A DNA stretch of 64,000 nt from Nocardia brasiliensis (GTDB lineage Bacteria > Actinomycetota > Actinomycetes > Mycobacteriales > Mycobacteriaceae), in assembly GCF_011801125.1 (NCBI RefSeq), contig NZ_CP046171.1, forward strand, positions 4,092,001 through 4,156,000, written 5' to 3'. Every line of letters begins with the position of its first letter. Position 1 is the first letter of the stretch. The position numbers were made by a program, and so were the translations under genes. Shown here piece by piece: positions 35,163-43,149 of the stretch. Under the pieces are notes generated by a model. The model saw nothing but the letters and a program-made list of their open reading frames with translations. It was not told the origin of the DNA and searched no databases.

Positions 35163-36069
35163 GCTCGATCGGCACCGCGATCACGTCGACCATCGCGCCG
35201 TTGCGCAGCACTGTCACGGGCAGCTCGGCGCCGATCGCATCCGCGAACAGCTGCCGCTGAATGCCTTGCGCGTCACGAACTTCCGCTCGGGCGACGCTCA
35301 GCACCAGATCCCCGCGCCGCAATCCGGCGGCATCGGCGGGACCGCCGCGGACCACCTCCATGATGCGCACCCCGGCGGCCTGGCCGGTTCGCTCCGCCAC
35401 CGTCGCGGGCAAGGGCGCGGGCATGCCGACCAGACCGAGGTAGGCACGCCGCACCCGCCCCTCGGTGTGCAGCGTATCGATGATGCGCAGGGTGGTCGCG
35501 TTGATCGGAATGGCAAGGCCCAGACCGATACCGGCGACCGCCGTATTGATGCCAACCACCCGCCCGGCCGAATCCGACAGCGCACCACCGGAATTGCCGG
35601 GGTTAAGGGCGGCGTCGGTTTGAATGACATCCTCGATCACCCGCCCGGCGCGACGCGAGGCGACCGGCACAGCGCGACCGAGCGCGCTGACCACACCGGC
35701 CGTGACCGAACCCGCCAGTCCGAGCGGACTGCCCACCGCGACAACGAGTTGACCGACGACAAGGGTGTCCGCGTCGCCGAGCGACACCGCGCCCGGTGCG
35801 CCGTCGCGTGAGCGCAGCACGGCCAGATCCGACAGCGGATCGATGCCGACCACCTCGAATTTCGCTTCGACGCCGTCGGCGAAGACCACCTCGCCGCCGC
35901 GCGCCGATCCGACCACATGCGCGTTGGTGAGCAGAGATCCATCGTCGGTGAACACCACAGCCGATCCGCTCCCCCGGCGCGTGCGCACGCTCGCCACGTG
36001 CGGCGTGACCGACGCGGCCACCGAGATCACCGTGCGTGAATAGGCATCCATCGCGGCATCGTCGTCCAC
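35149..36069 (-). CDS. HtrA-like trypsin (S1C) serine protease with PDZ domain, apparently cytosolic
   Basis: 306 residues from GTG 36069 (AGGAG 8 bases upstream; a TTG 10 codons earlier is possible). The catalytic triad is readable: His51 in LLTNAHVV, Asp81 in LSDLAVL, Ser160 in NPGNSGGAL. A PDZ domain covers ~210-300 (AGVRIMEVVRGGPADAAGLRRGDLVL). Unlike most DegP/HtrA proteins it has no signal peptide or membrane anchor in any of the possible starts, so it should act in the cytosol or be exported by an unusual route. Convergent overlap with the VTT gene. Confidence 0.88.
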   Translation of the reverse strand: MDDDAAMDAYSRTVISVAASVTPHVASVRTRRGSGSAVVFTDDGSLLTNAHVVGSARGGEVVFADGVEAKFEVVGIDPLSDLAVLRSRDGAPGAVSLGDADTLVVGQLVVAVGSPLGLAGSVTAGVVSALGRAVPVASRRAGRVIEDVIQTDAALNPGNSGGALSDSAGRVVGINTAVAGIGLGLAIPINATTLRIIDTLHTEGRVRRAYLGLVGMPAPLPATVAERTGQAAGVRIMEVVRGGPADAAGLRRGDLVLSVARAEVRDAQGIQRQLFADAIGAELPVTVLRNGAMVDVIAVPIELTVD

Positions 36070-36147
36070 GGCAGCCACTCCTGTTCGGGTCGGCACCAAC
36101 CCTTACAGAATGCCCGCGGAATTCGGCGGACGCAGCCGAGACGGCGC

Positions 36148-36435
36148 CTAAGTCCGCGGAGCTACCGTGGCGCCTTCGAAGAACTCGTCGCGGGTCATGG
36201 TGAGCCGGTTGGTCACCAGCTCGAGGGCCAGCTCCAGGACCTCGTGTGCGGTGGGCGCGACCACCTGGGACTGTTCGAGACGGCTCGTTCCGCATTCGAC
36301 GCGGACCCGGCAGCGCCAGCCCGCACCGGCGGGATAGGGCTGCGGCCGACCGATCGTCACGCCGAAACGCACACCGTCGCGCAGGAATTCGTTGGTGGCC
36401 AGCAGGTCGTCCTGCGGCGCGATCATCATGGTCAT
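36148..36435 (-). CDS. Small hypothetical protein (DUF6968-like)
   Basis: 95 residues if it starts at ATG 36435; the frame is open upstream to 36660 but that part does not look coding. Visible features: RFGVTIGRPQPYPAGAGWRCRVRVECG followed by a helical segment (AHEVLELALELVTNRLTMTRDEF). This resembles the short DUF6968-type proteins, a comparison made from memory only. There is no signal or membrane segment and no strong ribosome site. Function unknown. Confidence 0.55.
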   Translation of the reverse strand: MTMMIAPQDDLLATNEFLRDGVRFGVTIGRPQPYPAGAGWRCRVRVECGTSRLEQSQVVAPTAHEVLELALELVTNRLTMTRDEFFEGATVAPRT

Positions 36436-36727
36436 GACAGTCACGCCCTGAGACGGAGCAATGTTGCAGCTACAAGTTGGTTCCTCATCAGATGCTCCCC
36501 AGGACTGCTCGAAAAGTAAGGGCACTTGCGACCATCGGTCCTTAGCGAAGGTAATCCCTTTTTCCGATCTCCGCAACCTTTCAGCAAACACTGAGCGAGT
36601 GGCCGCGCCGCTCGGCGTTTCCGAGCGGCCGAACGCCAATCTCGAACGCCCCTTGCCCAAACCGTCTGAGACGGTATCGTACTAGTAGTACCGCATACTG
36701 ACGGTACCGAGCCCAACGAGGTGCGAA
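36436..36727. promoter_or_regulatory. 292-base intergenic region with palindromes before the monooxygenase operon
   Basis: No gene is visible. The left half (36480-36590) is less GC-rich than the surroundings. A 9-bp stem hairpin lies at 36607-36629 (CCGCTCGG/CCGAGCGG). Next come the perfect palindrome ACCGTCTGAGACGGT (36661-36675), TACTAGTAGTA (36680-36690) and TACTGACGGTA (36696-36706), the last matching the TetR operators near 17.2 kb. The operon start is 21 bases further on. Confidence 0.6.
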
Positions 36728-37606
36728 ATGACCGAGCAACGGGTGCGCACAGCGCCACGCACAGGCAGCGGCTATCCGAAGGCACGGCGGATCAGATTCC
36801 GTTTCGGCGACCCGGTTCCCATGGACAAGTACTACGCGGGCGGGGACATGGTATTCAGCCATTTCATCGCCGGACTCTCCGCAGGCTTCCCGCCCGGCGA
36901 GGAGTCGTTCATCCGCTCGGTACGCCGGTTCGCCGATCAGATCACCGATCCGGTGCTCAAAGAGCGGGTGGCCGGATTCATCGGCCAGGAGGCGACCCAC
37001 GGCCGGGAGCATCGGCGGCTCAACGACCGGCTCATCGAAATGGGTTATCCCATCGAATGGTTGGACGCGCCGAGCGTGACCGAGCGGCAGAAGCGCCTGG
37101 AGCAGCGCATCCCCGCACGGTTGCACCTGGCGGCCACCGCGGCGGCCGAGCACTACACCGCCGTGCTGGCAGAGCGCGTGCTGTCCAGCCCGGAGATCCA
37201 GGCGCTCGCCGGCGACGAGGAGGTGCGAAACCTGTTGAACTGGCATGCCTTCGAGGAACTGGAGCACAAGTCGGTGGCCTTCGACGTCTACCGCGCGGTG
37301 GGTGGCACCGAGACGATGCGCATCCTCACCATGGCCACGCTGGTCGCGCTGACCGTCCCGCTCACCGCCGTCAGCCTGACCGTCTCGCTCAGCCGCGACC
37401 CGGACGCCCGGCGCTATCCGCTGAGCCTGGCCAGGGAGGCGTTCACGCTGTTCCGCGGCCCGGTGTTCCGCGGCCTCGGCCGCGAACTCGTGCTGTACCT
37501 GCGACCCGGTTTCCATCCCGACGACATCGACTCGCGCGAGCTGTTGCGGCGCTGGCAGCAGGAGCTGTTCGGCGCCGAAGGCTCCCTCGTCGGGCACCTG
37601 CGATGA
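36728..37606 (+). CDS. Metal-dependent hydrolase-like protein (PF10118)
   Basis: 292 residues. After a basic start the chain is helical and carries paired metal-binding helices: FIGQEATHGREHRRLN near residue 82 and LNWHAFEELEHKSVAFDVY near residue 177 (E, HxxxH, ExxH pattern of ferritin-like di-iron proteins). A hydrophobic stretch (ILTMATLVALTVPLTAVSLTVSL) follows at ~200-222. PF10118 proteins are annotated as metal-dependent hydrolases, but the pattern could equally suit a di-iron enzyme. First gene of an operon with a monooxygenase and an SDR, joined by ATGA overlaps. Confidence 0.85.
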   Translation: MTEQRVRTAPRTGSGYPKARRIRFRFGDPVPMDKYYAGGDMVFSHFIAGLSAGFPPGEESFIRSVRRFADQITDPVLKERVAGFIGQEATHGREHRRLNDRLIEMGYPIEWLDAPSVTERQKRLEQRIPARLHLAATAAAEHYTAVLAERVLSSPEIQALAGDEEVRNLLNWHAFEELEHKSVAFDVYRAVGGTETMRILTMATLVALTVPLTAVSLTVSLSRDPDARRYPLSLAREAFTLFRGPVFRGLGRELVLYLRPGFHPDDIDSRELLRRWQQELFGAEGSLVGHLR

Positions 37607-39144
37607 ACGCGGGGGCTCCCGACCACGAGGTGATCGTGGTCGGCGCGGGCTTCGGCGGTATCGGCGCCGCTATCGCGCTGCAGCGCAAGGGCATCCACGA
37701 CATCCTCGTGGTGGACAAATGGGACCGGGTCGGCGGCACCTGGCACGCCAACACCTATCCGGGTGTCGCGGTCGATATTCCGTCGTTCATCTACAGCTTC
37801 TCCTATGAGCAGCGGGGCGACTGGTCGCGGATCTTCGCGCCCGGCACCGAGTTACGCGAGTACGCGGAGTCGATGGTCGACAAGTACGGGCTGCGGCCCA
37901 AGCTGCGGCTGAACACCACCATCGTCTCGGCCACCTACGACCAACAGGAGCGCCGCTGGCTGCTCGGCACCGACGGCGGGCCAACCCTCACCGCCCGCTA
38001 CGTGGTGATGGCGATCGGCGGGCTGGAACGCCCGAAGCTGCCCGACATTCCGGGCCTGCACGACTTCGGCGGCACGCTGATGCACACGGCGCTCTGGGAC
38101 GACGACGTGGCGCTGGCGGGCAAGCGCGTCGCGGTGATCGGCACCGGCGCCACCGCGCTGCAACTGGTGCCCGCGGTCGCCGACCAGGTCGCCCACCTGA
38201 GCGTGTTCCAGCGCACGCCGATCTGGGTCTTCCCGAAAACCGATGCGGCGGTGGGCCGGATCGGCCGCGCGATCCTCGGGCGGCCGTGGCTGCGCTCGGG
38301 CATCCGGATGCTGGGGACGGTCGCCACCGAGGTGGGCATGGGCGGCATGGTGGTCGGCCCGACCTGGCTCTCGGACGCCGGACGCCGGATGGCCGAGATC
38401 CCGGTCCGGCGCTGGATGCGCGCCCAGGTGCACGATCCGGTCGTGCGGGAGAAGCTGATTCCGGCCTACGGCCTCGGCTGCAAGCGCCCGTCGATGTCGA
38501 ACGACTATCTCGCGACATTCAATCGCCCCGACGTCAGCCTGGTCACCGAGCCGATCGCATTCGTCGGCGAGCACGGCATCACCACCGTCGACGGCAGCGA
38601 ACACGCCGTCGATGTGCTGATCTGCGCCACGGGATTCAAACTGTGGGAAAAGGATTCGATCCCGCCGTTCCCGGTGACCGGGCGCGACGGATGCGATCTC
38701 GGCGAATTCTGGGACCGGCACCGGTTCCAGGCCTACCAGGGCGTGTCGGTGCCCGGTTTCCCGAACATGTTCACCATCACCGGCCCTTACGGTTTCGTGC
38801 TCGGCTCGTATATCTGGATGATCGAGGCCACCGCGGCGCATCTGAGCCGCGCCATCGCCGAGACCAAACGGCGGGGCGCGACCGAGTGCGAGATCAGCCG
38901 CGAGGCCCACGACGAGTACTTCGCCGAGTGCCTGCGCCGCCAGGAGAAGAACTTCCTGTTCACCTCCGCCTGCGCGGGATCGAACACCTATTACCTCAAC
39001 AGCCACGGCGATTCACCGTTCCGTCCGTCCACGCACGGCGAGATGTATTGGCACAACCGCCATTTCGACCTCGACAACTATCACTACCGGCACCCCGTCC
39101 CCGCCCGCACGGCAGCAGGCGCGGTGCTCGAGGAGTCCGCATGA
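37603..39144 (+). CDS. Flavin-containing monooxygenase, Baeyer-Villiger type
   Basis: 513 residues, ATG overlapping the preceding stop. FAD-binding GAGFGG near residue 14, RVGGTWHANTYPGVAVDIPS, the BVMO-type fingerprint FGGTLMHTALWDDDV near 155, and NADPH-binding GTGATALQ near 185. The C-terminal part carries DVLICATGF and PNMFTITGPYG. It should insert or add oxygen using NADPH and O2 on a ketone or similar hydrophobic substrate. The operon with a PF10118 protein and an SDR recalls the mymA-type lipid-modifying clusters of mycobacteria, but gene content differs. Confidence 0.92.
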   Translation: MNAGAPDHEVIVVGAGFGGIGAAIALQRKGIHDILVVDKWDRVGGTWHANTYPGVAVDIPSFIYSFSYEQRGDWSRIFAPGTELREYAESMVDKYGLRPKLRLNTTIVSATYDQQERRWLLGTDGGPTLTARYVVMAIGGLERPKLPDIPGLHDFGGTLMHTALWDDDVALAGKRVAVIGTGATALQLVPAVADQVAHLSVFQRTPIWVFPKTDAAVGRIGRAILGRPWLRSGIRMLGTVATEVGMGGMVVGPTWLSDAGRRMAEIPVRRWMRAQVHDPVVREKLIPAYGLGCKRPSMSNDYLATFNRPDVSLVTEPIAFVGEHGITTVDGSEHAVDVLICATGFKLWEKDSIPPFPVTGRDGCDLGEFWDRHRFQAYQGVSVPGFPNMFTITGPYGFVLGSYIWMIEATAAHLSRAIAETKRRGATECEISREAHDEYFAECLRRQEKNFLFTSACAGSNTYYLNSHGDSPFRPSTHGEMYWHNRHFDLDNYHYRHPVPARTAAGAVLEESA

Positions 39145-40085
39145 AGCGCACCGGAATACATCCCGAACTGGTCGTGGTGACCGGCGCGGGCAGCGGCATC
39201 GGCAGGGCGATCGCCCTGCGCTTCGCCAAGGCGGGCGCCCACGTCGTGGCCTCCGACCTGGACAAGGACGCGGCCCTGGCCACCGCCGCCATGATCCACG
39301 CGCGCGGCCAGCGCGCCGACGCGGCCGAGTTGGACGTCACCGATCCGGACGCCTGGGTGCGGTTCGCCCGTGACGTGCTCGCCGCGCACGGTGTGCCCGA
39401 CGTGCTGGTCAACAATGCGGGCATGCTGGTCAGCGGCGCGTTCGTGGACCTGTCCCCCGCCGACTGGGAGCGCCAGCTGAGCGTGAACCTGCTCGGCGTG
39501 GTGCACGGGTGCCGGGTATTCGGCGCACAGATGATCGACAACGGCAAACGCGGCCACATCGTGAACATCGCGTCCGCGGCCGCGTTCACCCCGACGCCGG
39601 TGATGTCGGCCTACTCGGTGTCCAAGGCCGGGGTGAAGATGCTCACCGAGTGTCTACGACTCGAGTTCGGGCCCAAGGGCATCGGTGTCAGCGCGATCTG
39701 CCCCGGCGTGATCAACACCAAGATCGGCGAGCACGCCGTCGCCGTCGGCGTGGATCAGGAACTGCTCGCGCGCGGCAAGGAACTGGCCAGGCGAGTGCAG
39801 GACGCGGCAGCGAAACTGCCGTTCGCGCCGCTGAGTCCGGATCTGGTGGCGCGGGCGGCGCAGCGGGCGGTCCGCTACGATCTCGCGGTCGTTCCGGTGC
39901 GGGCCGAGGCCTGGCTGGGCTATTTCCTGCTGCGGCTCGCACCGGGGGTGAACCGGCGCATCGCCCAGCCCCTCGATCTCGCGCGGATGGAACGGATCGG
40001 GCGGCGAGCGCTGCGCGTGCTCGATCCGTCCCACTCGATTCCGCCTGCCCCGCAGCCGGTTTCGGCGCAAGCCGAGGTGCGCTGA
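39141..40085 (+). CDS. Short-chain dehydrogenase/reductase
   Basis: 314 residues, ATG overlapping the monooxygenase stop. Classical SDR motifs: TGAGSGIG at 14-21, NNAG near 93, and the catalytic YSVSK (Tyr/Lys) near 156-160, followed by ICPGVINT. The C-terminal ~70 residues form an amphipathic extension typical of long-chain or lipid-acting SDRs (LAPGVNRRIAQPLDLARMERI). It probably oxidises or reduces the alcohol or ketone partner of the monooxygenase reaction. Only 1 base separates its stop from the stop of the convergent TetR gene. Confidence 0.93.
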   Translation: MKRTGIHPELVVVTGAGSGIGRAIALRFAKAGAHVVASDLDKDAALATAAMIHARGQRADAAELDVTDPDAWVRFARDVLAAHGVPDVLVNNAGMLVSGAFVDLSPADWERQLSVNLLGVVHGCRVFGAQMIDNGKRGHIVNIASAAAFTPTPVMSAYSVSKAGVKMLTECLRLEFGPKGIGVSAICPGVINTKIGEHAVAVGVDQELLARGKELARRVQDAAAKLPFAPLSPDLVARAAQRAVRYDLAVVPVRAEAWLGYFLLRLAPGVNRRIAQPLDLARMERIGRRALRVLDPSHSIPPAPQPVSAQAEVR

Positions 40086-40086
40086 C

Positions 40087-40815
40087 TCACTCGGTGCGCA
40101 ACGCAAGGTGCACCGGCAGATCGACGTCGATCGGTAGATCGTTCAGCTTGGCGACGCCGTGCAGCATGCCCTCGGCGATCACGCTGACATGCTCGGCGAA
40201 CCGTTCGGTGGACATCACCTCGGCGCGAGCCCGGTTGGCGCCGAGCCACCAGTCGGTGGCCGAGCCCACCGCGCCGAAAATGGCGTACGCGGTCAATTCC
40301 AGGCTGCCGGTGTCGACGTCCTGACCGGCGAGCCGCTCCTCGATCAGCTGCGCCGCCAGCAGCGCCGAGCGCCGGGCCACCTCGATCGCCCGTTCGGGCT
40401 GTTCGGCCTGCTGGGCCATCCTGCTGTGCACCAGGAAGCGGAAGACGTCGGGCTGTTCCTCGACCACCGCGACGTACTCGGCGATGGCGGTGTGCAGCAG
40501 GTCGGCCAGCGAATCGGTGGTCAGGCTGATCCGGGTCAGCACGCGCTCCCACAGCGTGCGCTGCACCCGGTCCAGGATCGCCAGGTACAGATCGGTCTTG
40601 TCGGCGAAATGCCGGTACAGCTTCGGTTTGGCGCAGCCTGCGGCCCGCGCGATGTCGTCCATGCTCACGTCGGGCCCGTGCTCGGCGAGCGCGCGGAACG
40701 CGGCATCGACGAACTCACCGCGCACCTGCTCCCGGTGCGCACGCCAGCGTTCGGTCCTGGCGTCCGGGCGCGGTGCCGCGGGCGAGCTGCTACCGGCGGC
40801 CGTCATGACTGTCAT
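40087..40815 (-). CDS. TetR family regulator (paralogue of the TetR at 16506)
   Basis: 242 residues; ATG 40815 (a second ATG three codons on). The HTH SMDDIARAAGCAKPKLYRHF, ADKTDLYLAI closely matches the TetR at 16506 in the recognition helix, so both should bind similar DNA. The TACTGACGGTA site before the convergent monooxygenase operon is the obvious target. The C-terminal domain is typical (AYAIFGAVGSATDWWLGAN). It lies 47 bases downstream of corA in the same direction and may be expressed with it. Confidence 0.88.
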   Translation of the reverse strand: MTVMTAAGSSSPAAPRPDARTERWRAHREQVRGEFVDAAFRALAEHGPDVSMDDIARAAGCAKPKLYRHFADKTDLYLAILDRVQRTLWERVLTRISLTTDSLADLLHTAIAEYVAVVEEQPDVFRFLVHSRMAQQAEQPERAIEVARRSALLAAQLIEERLAGQDVDTGSLELTAYAIFGAVGSATDWWLGANRARAEVMSTERFAEHVSVIAEGMLHGVAKLNDLPIDVDLPVHLALRTE

Positions 40816-40862
40816 GATATTGAACCGCGCGCCCGATCACCCCGGCGCGCCCGCACGCCCGC

Positions 40863-41807
40863 TCAGCGCAGCCAGCCCTTGCGCTTGATGTAGGCCAGCG
40901 GAATCACGGCCGCGACCAGGGTCATCAGCGTGGTCGCGACGAAACCGTGCTGCCACTGCAGCTCCGGCATCCAGGTGAAGTTCATGCCGTAGAAGGTGGC
41001 GATCAAGGTCGGCGGCAGGAAGACCGCGGTGATGATGGTGAACACCTTGACGATCTGATTCTGTTTGACGTCGAGCCAGGTCATCACCGACTGCTGCAGG
41101 TAGCGCACCTTGTCGTGTTCGAAGCCCGCGTGCTGTTTCACCCCGTCGATGTCGGCGATCAGGATGGCGATCAGACTCTCCAGTTCCTGGCTGCGCACGG
41201 CGACGTCGGCCATCAGATGCCGTGCCGCACGGGCCAATTGGAGCTGGGTCTCCTGGGTGCGCGAGACGATCTCCTCGGCCGCGTTCATCCGGGACATGAT
41301 GCCGCGCATGTCGGCGACGCCGATTTCGCGGCCGCGGCGGTCGTAACCGTTGGTGGCCATCTCGATCTCGTCGTTCATCGCCTCCAGCGCGTCGCTGGCG
41401 TAGTAGATCACCCGCTCGGAGGCCTCGTTGAGCGCCCACAGCAGCGCGTACATCACCCCGTGCGCGGAACCGGTGAGCGCCGGATTGCGCCGCATCTTCG
41501 CGATCGCCTTGTCGAACGGGACGAAATGCTCGACCGGCTGACAGGTCACCAGGAATTCGGCGCCGAGCGCGAACACGATCGTCTCGCGTTCGATGGCGTC
41601 GCCGCGCTTGTAGTTGGCCACCACCGGCAGGTAGAGGAAATTGTCGGTCTCCCAGACCCGTTGGCGCGCGGCCGCGAAATCGACGCCGAGCCGCTCGCGC
41701 AGCGCCGCCGCGGTCTCCGCGTCATCCGCCCCGAGCGGAATCCAATGTCGTTGCAGGACTTCGGTATCGAACCGACCGGTGGCCACGGCGTCACCGATGG
41801 ACGGCAT
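40863..41807 (-). CDS. corA: CorA family Mg2+/Co2+ transporter
   Basis: 314 residues. A large N-terminal cytoplasmic domain with long helices (residues ~1-245) is followed by two C-terminal membrane helices, with the selectivity signature YGMNF at the end of the first, near residue 275. The basic KRKGWLR terminus is typical. CorA is a pentameric channel for Mg2+ (or Co2+/Ni2+/Zn2+ in some subfamilies). The start is ATG 41807, 3 bases after a 62-residue membrane protein gene with which it shares a promoter. This is a second magnesium-linked locus in the window but shows no M-box. Confidence 0.93.
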   Translation of the reverse strand: MPSIGDAVATGRFDTEVLQRHWIPLGADDAETAAALRERLGVDFAAARQRVWETDNFLYLPVVANYKRGDAIERETIVFALGAEFLVTCQPVEHFVPFDKAIAKMRRNPALTGSAHGVMYALLWALNEASERVIYYASDALEAMNDEIEMATNGYDRRGREIGVADMRGIMSRMNAAEEIVSRTQETQLQLARAARHLMADVAVRSQELESLIAILIADIDGVKQHAGFEHDKVRYLQQSVMTWLDVKQNQIVKVFTIITAVFLPPTLIATFYGMNFTWMPELQWQHGFVATTLMTLVAAVIPLAYIKRKGWLR

Positions 41808-41810
41808 CGG

Positions 41811-41999
41811 TCAGCGCTCGTAGGAGGAGTGGGCAGGCGACACCGACGACGAGCCGACCGGCTGCTGCGGATGCGCGTAGTGCATGGTCAGCAGTCCGGC
41901 GCTGATCAGCAGGTAGAGCACGGTCGTGAACCAGATGGCCTGACGCTCCAGATTCGGTGCGCGGTGCGGTGTTTCGGCCCTGTTGAACATGGTCGCCAT
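41811..41999 (-). CDS. Small single-helix membrane protein upstream of corA
   Basis: 62 residues, ATG 41999, with GGGGTGAG upstream. A basic N-terminus (NRAETPHRAPNLERQ) leads into one membrane helix (AIWFTTVLYLLISAGLLTM) and a His/Ser-rich outer tail (HYAHPQQPVGSSSVSPAHSS). Its stop is 3 bases from the corA start, so the two are co-translated. Small proteins of this kind sometimes bind and tune transporters; a CorA-associated role is an inference. Confidence 0.6.
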   Translation of the reverse strand: MATMFNRAETPHRAPNLERQAIWFTTVLYLLISAGLLTMHYAHPQQPVGSSSVSPAHSSYER

Positions 42000-42069
42000 G
42001 GCTCACCCCGCCGAGTTGGTCGGTCGATCACGGTTGGATCGGTTACGCACGCGGAATCGCGTACTCATT

Positions 42070-42099
42070 ATTAGAAACCCGCCGGCGCGCGTTCGTCAA
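42070..42099 (-). promoter_or_regulatory. Promoter of the small membrane protein-corA operon
   Basis: Minus strand: TTGACG (42094-42099), 18-base spacer, TCTAAT (42070-42075), about 70 bases before the 62-residue ORF. The region is shared with the divergent arsR-type gene and is more AT-rich than the surroundings, so regulator binding here is likely. Confidence 0.55.
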
Positions 42100-42154
42100 T
42101 CAATTGCGCAAGTATTCGGTGCACCGTCACGCTACGCTCGGGTGGGAGGCGGAT

Positions 42155-42499
42155 GTGACCGAGCACGGCGAGCCGGACCTCATCCCGGCGGCTGAACTAC
42201 ACGACGCGGCAGCGGTTTTCGGGATGCTCGCGGCCACCGCCCGGCTACAGATCCTCTGGCTGCTCAGCCGCGGCGAGCGCGATGTCGGCACCCTGGCCGC
42301 CGAAATCGGTCAATCCGTACCGGCGGTCAGCCAGCATCTCGCGAAACTCCGACTGGCCGGTTTGGTGAATATGCGCAAAGCGGGCAGGCGCAATGTGTAC
42401 TCGATCGCCGATTCCGGCATCGCCGATATCGTGCGGCTCGCGTTCCGGCACCATCGGCGCCGCGGCGGATCGATGCCGGGCGCGTCGCCGCAGGGCTGA
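42155..42499 (+). CDS. ArsR/SmtB family transcriptional regulator
   Basis: 114 residues from GTG 42155 (GGGAGG 5 bases upstream). Winged-helix HTH: ATARLQILWLLSRGERDVGTLA, then SVPAVSQHLAKLRLAGLVNMRK. It lacks the CxC arsenic/cadmium motif. The C-terminus holds a His cluster (FRHHRRR) plus an early ELHD, which could bind Zn, Ni or Co. It is divergent from the corA operon and may control it in response to a metal. Otherwise a typical length for the family. Confidence 0.88.
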   Translation: MTEHGEPDLIPAAELHDAAAVFGMLAATARLQILWLLSRGERDVGTLAAEIGQSVPAVSQHLAKLRLAGLVNMRKAGRRNVYSIADSGIADIVRLAFRHHRRRGGSMPGASPQG

Positions 42500-42610
42500 C
42501 CTGGCACGGGCACAGTGACCAAGATCGCCCCTGCTCAGGTGGCCGCTCCCGGCGGGTCTGGGTACCGTCGCCTGATCCCACCCGAGATCGATGCAGAAAA
42601 GGGGGCGGTG

Positions 42611-43132
42611 ATGAGGTCGTTCGCTGCCCGCACCGGCGGAATCGCCGCGCTCGCGCTCCTGGCCGCCGGTTGTGCCACCGCCGCACCCGAGGCCGTACCG
42701 CCGCGCGCCGCGCACCCCTACGCCGACTGCGCTCCGGTGTCGGCCGATCAGATCCGCGACGCCGTGCACGCCACCGCCCTGCTCGCCCACCACACGCCGC
42801 AGGCCTGCCGCTGGGACGCCCAGATCGGCGCGGGCGACGCGAGCGTCAGCTTCGTCTTCTCGGCAGAGGACTCGCTGCAGCAGATCTGGGACCGCGCCCG
42901 CGCCGACGGCTTCCGGACCGAGCACCTGGTGATCGCCGAACACACCTTCGGCACGGTTACCGCCGCCGCCTTCTACCTCCGCAACCCGCACGACCTCGGC
43001 GACTGCGGGGTCGCCGCCGCCGCGCACGGCTCGATCATCTGGCGCGTCCAGAATCGCACGGACGCAACCACACTCGACCCGTGCGCTGCCGCACGCCAAC
43101 TCGCCACCCTGATGGTCGACCTGTCGCCCTGA
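42611..43132 (+). CDS. DUF3558-type lipoprotein
   Basis: 173 residues from ATG 42611 (GTG 42608 also possible). The signal peptide ends in the lipobox LLAAGC, so the mature protein should be lipid-anchored at Cys19. The outside domain begins with CAPVSADQIRDAV and contains CRWDA and a C-terminal Cys pair, the DUF3558 pattern common in Nocardia and mycobacteria. Role unknown. It runs head-on into ureC, occupying the place where ureF would be expected in related genomes. Confidence 0.75.
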   Translation: MRSFAARTGGIAALALLAAGCATAAPEAVPPRAAHPYADCAPVSADQIRDAVHATALLAHHTPQACRWDAQIGAGDASVSFVFSAEDSLQQIWDRARADGFRTEHLVIAEHTFGTVTAAAFYLRNPHDLGDCGVAAAAHGSIIWRVQNRTDATTLDPCAAARQLATLMVDLSP

Positions 43133-43149
43133 CGCGGCGCCGGCCCGCC

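Noticed and set aside
36436..36660. Upstream extension of the small minus-strand ORF ending at 36148
   Set aside because: The added residues look non-coding and cover the promoter palindromes of the operon at 36728; a start at 36435 is more sensible.
40804..40816. Perfect palindrome CATGACTGTCATG at the TetR start
   Set aside because: It results from the codons Met-Thr-Val-Met at the start of the gene; it does not resemble the TACYGNCRGTA sites, so I do not call it an operator.
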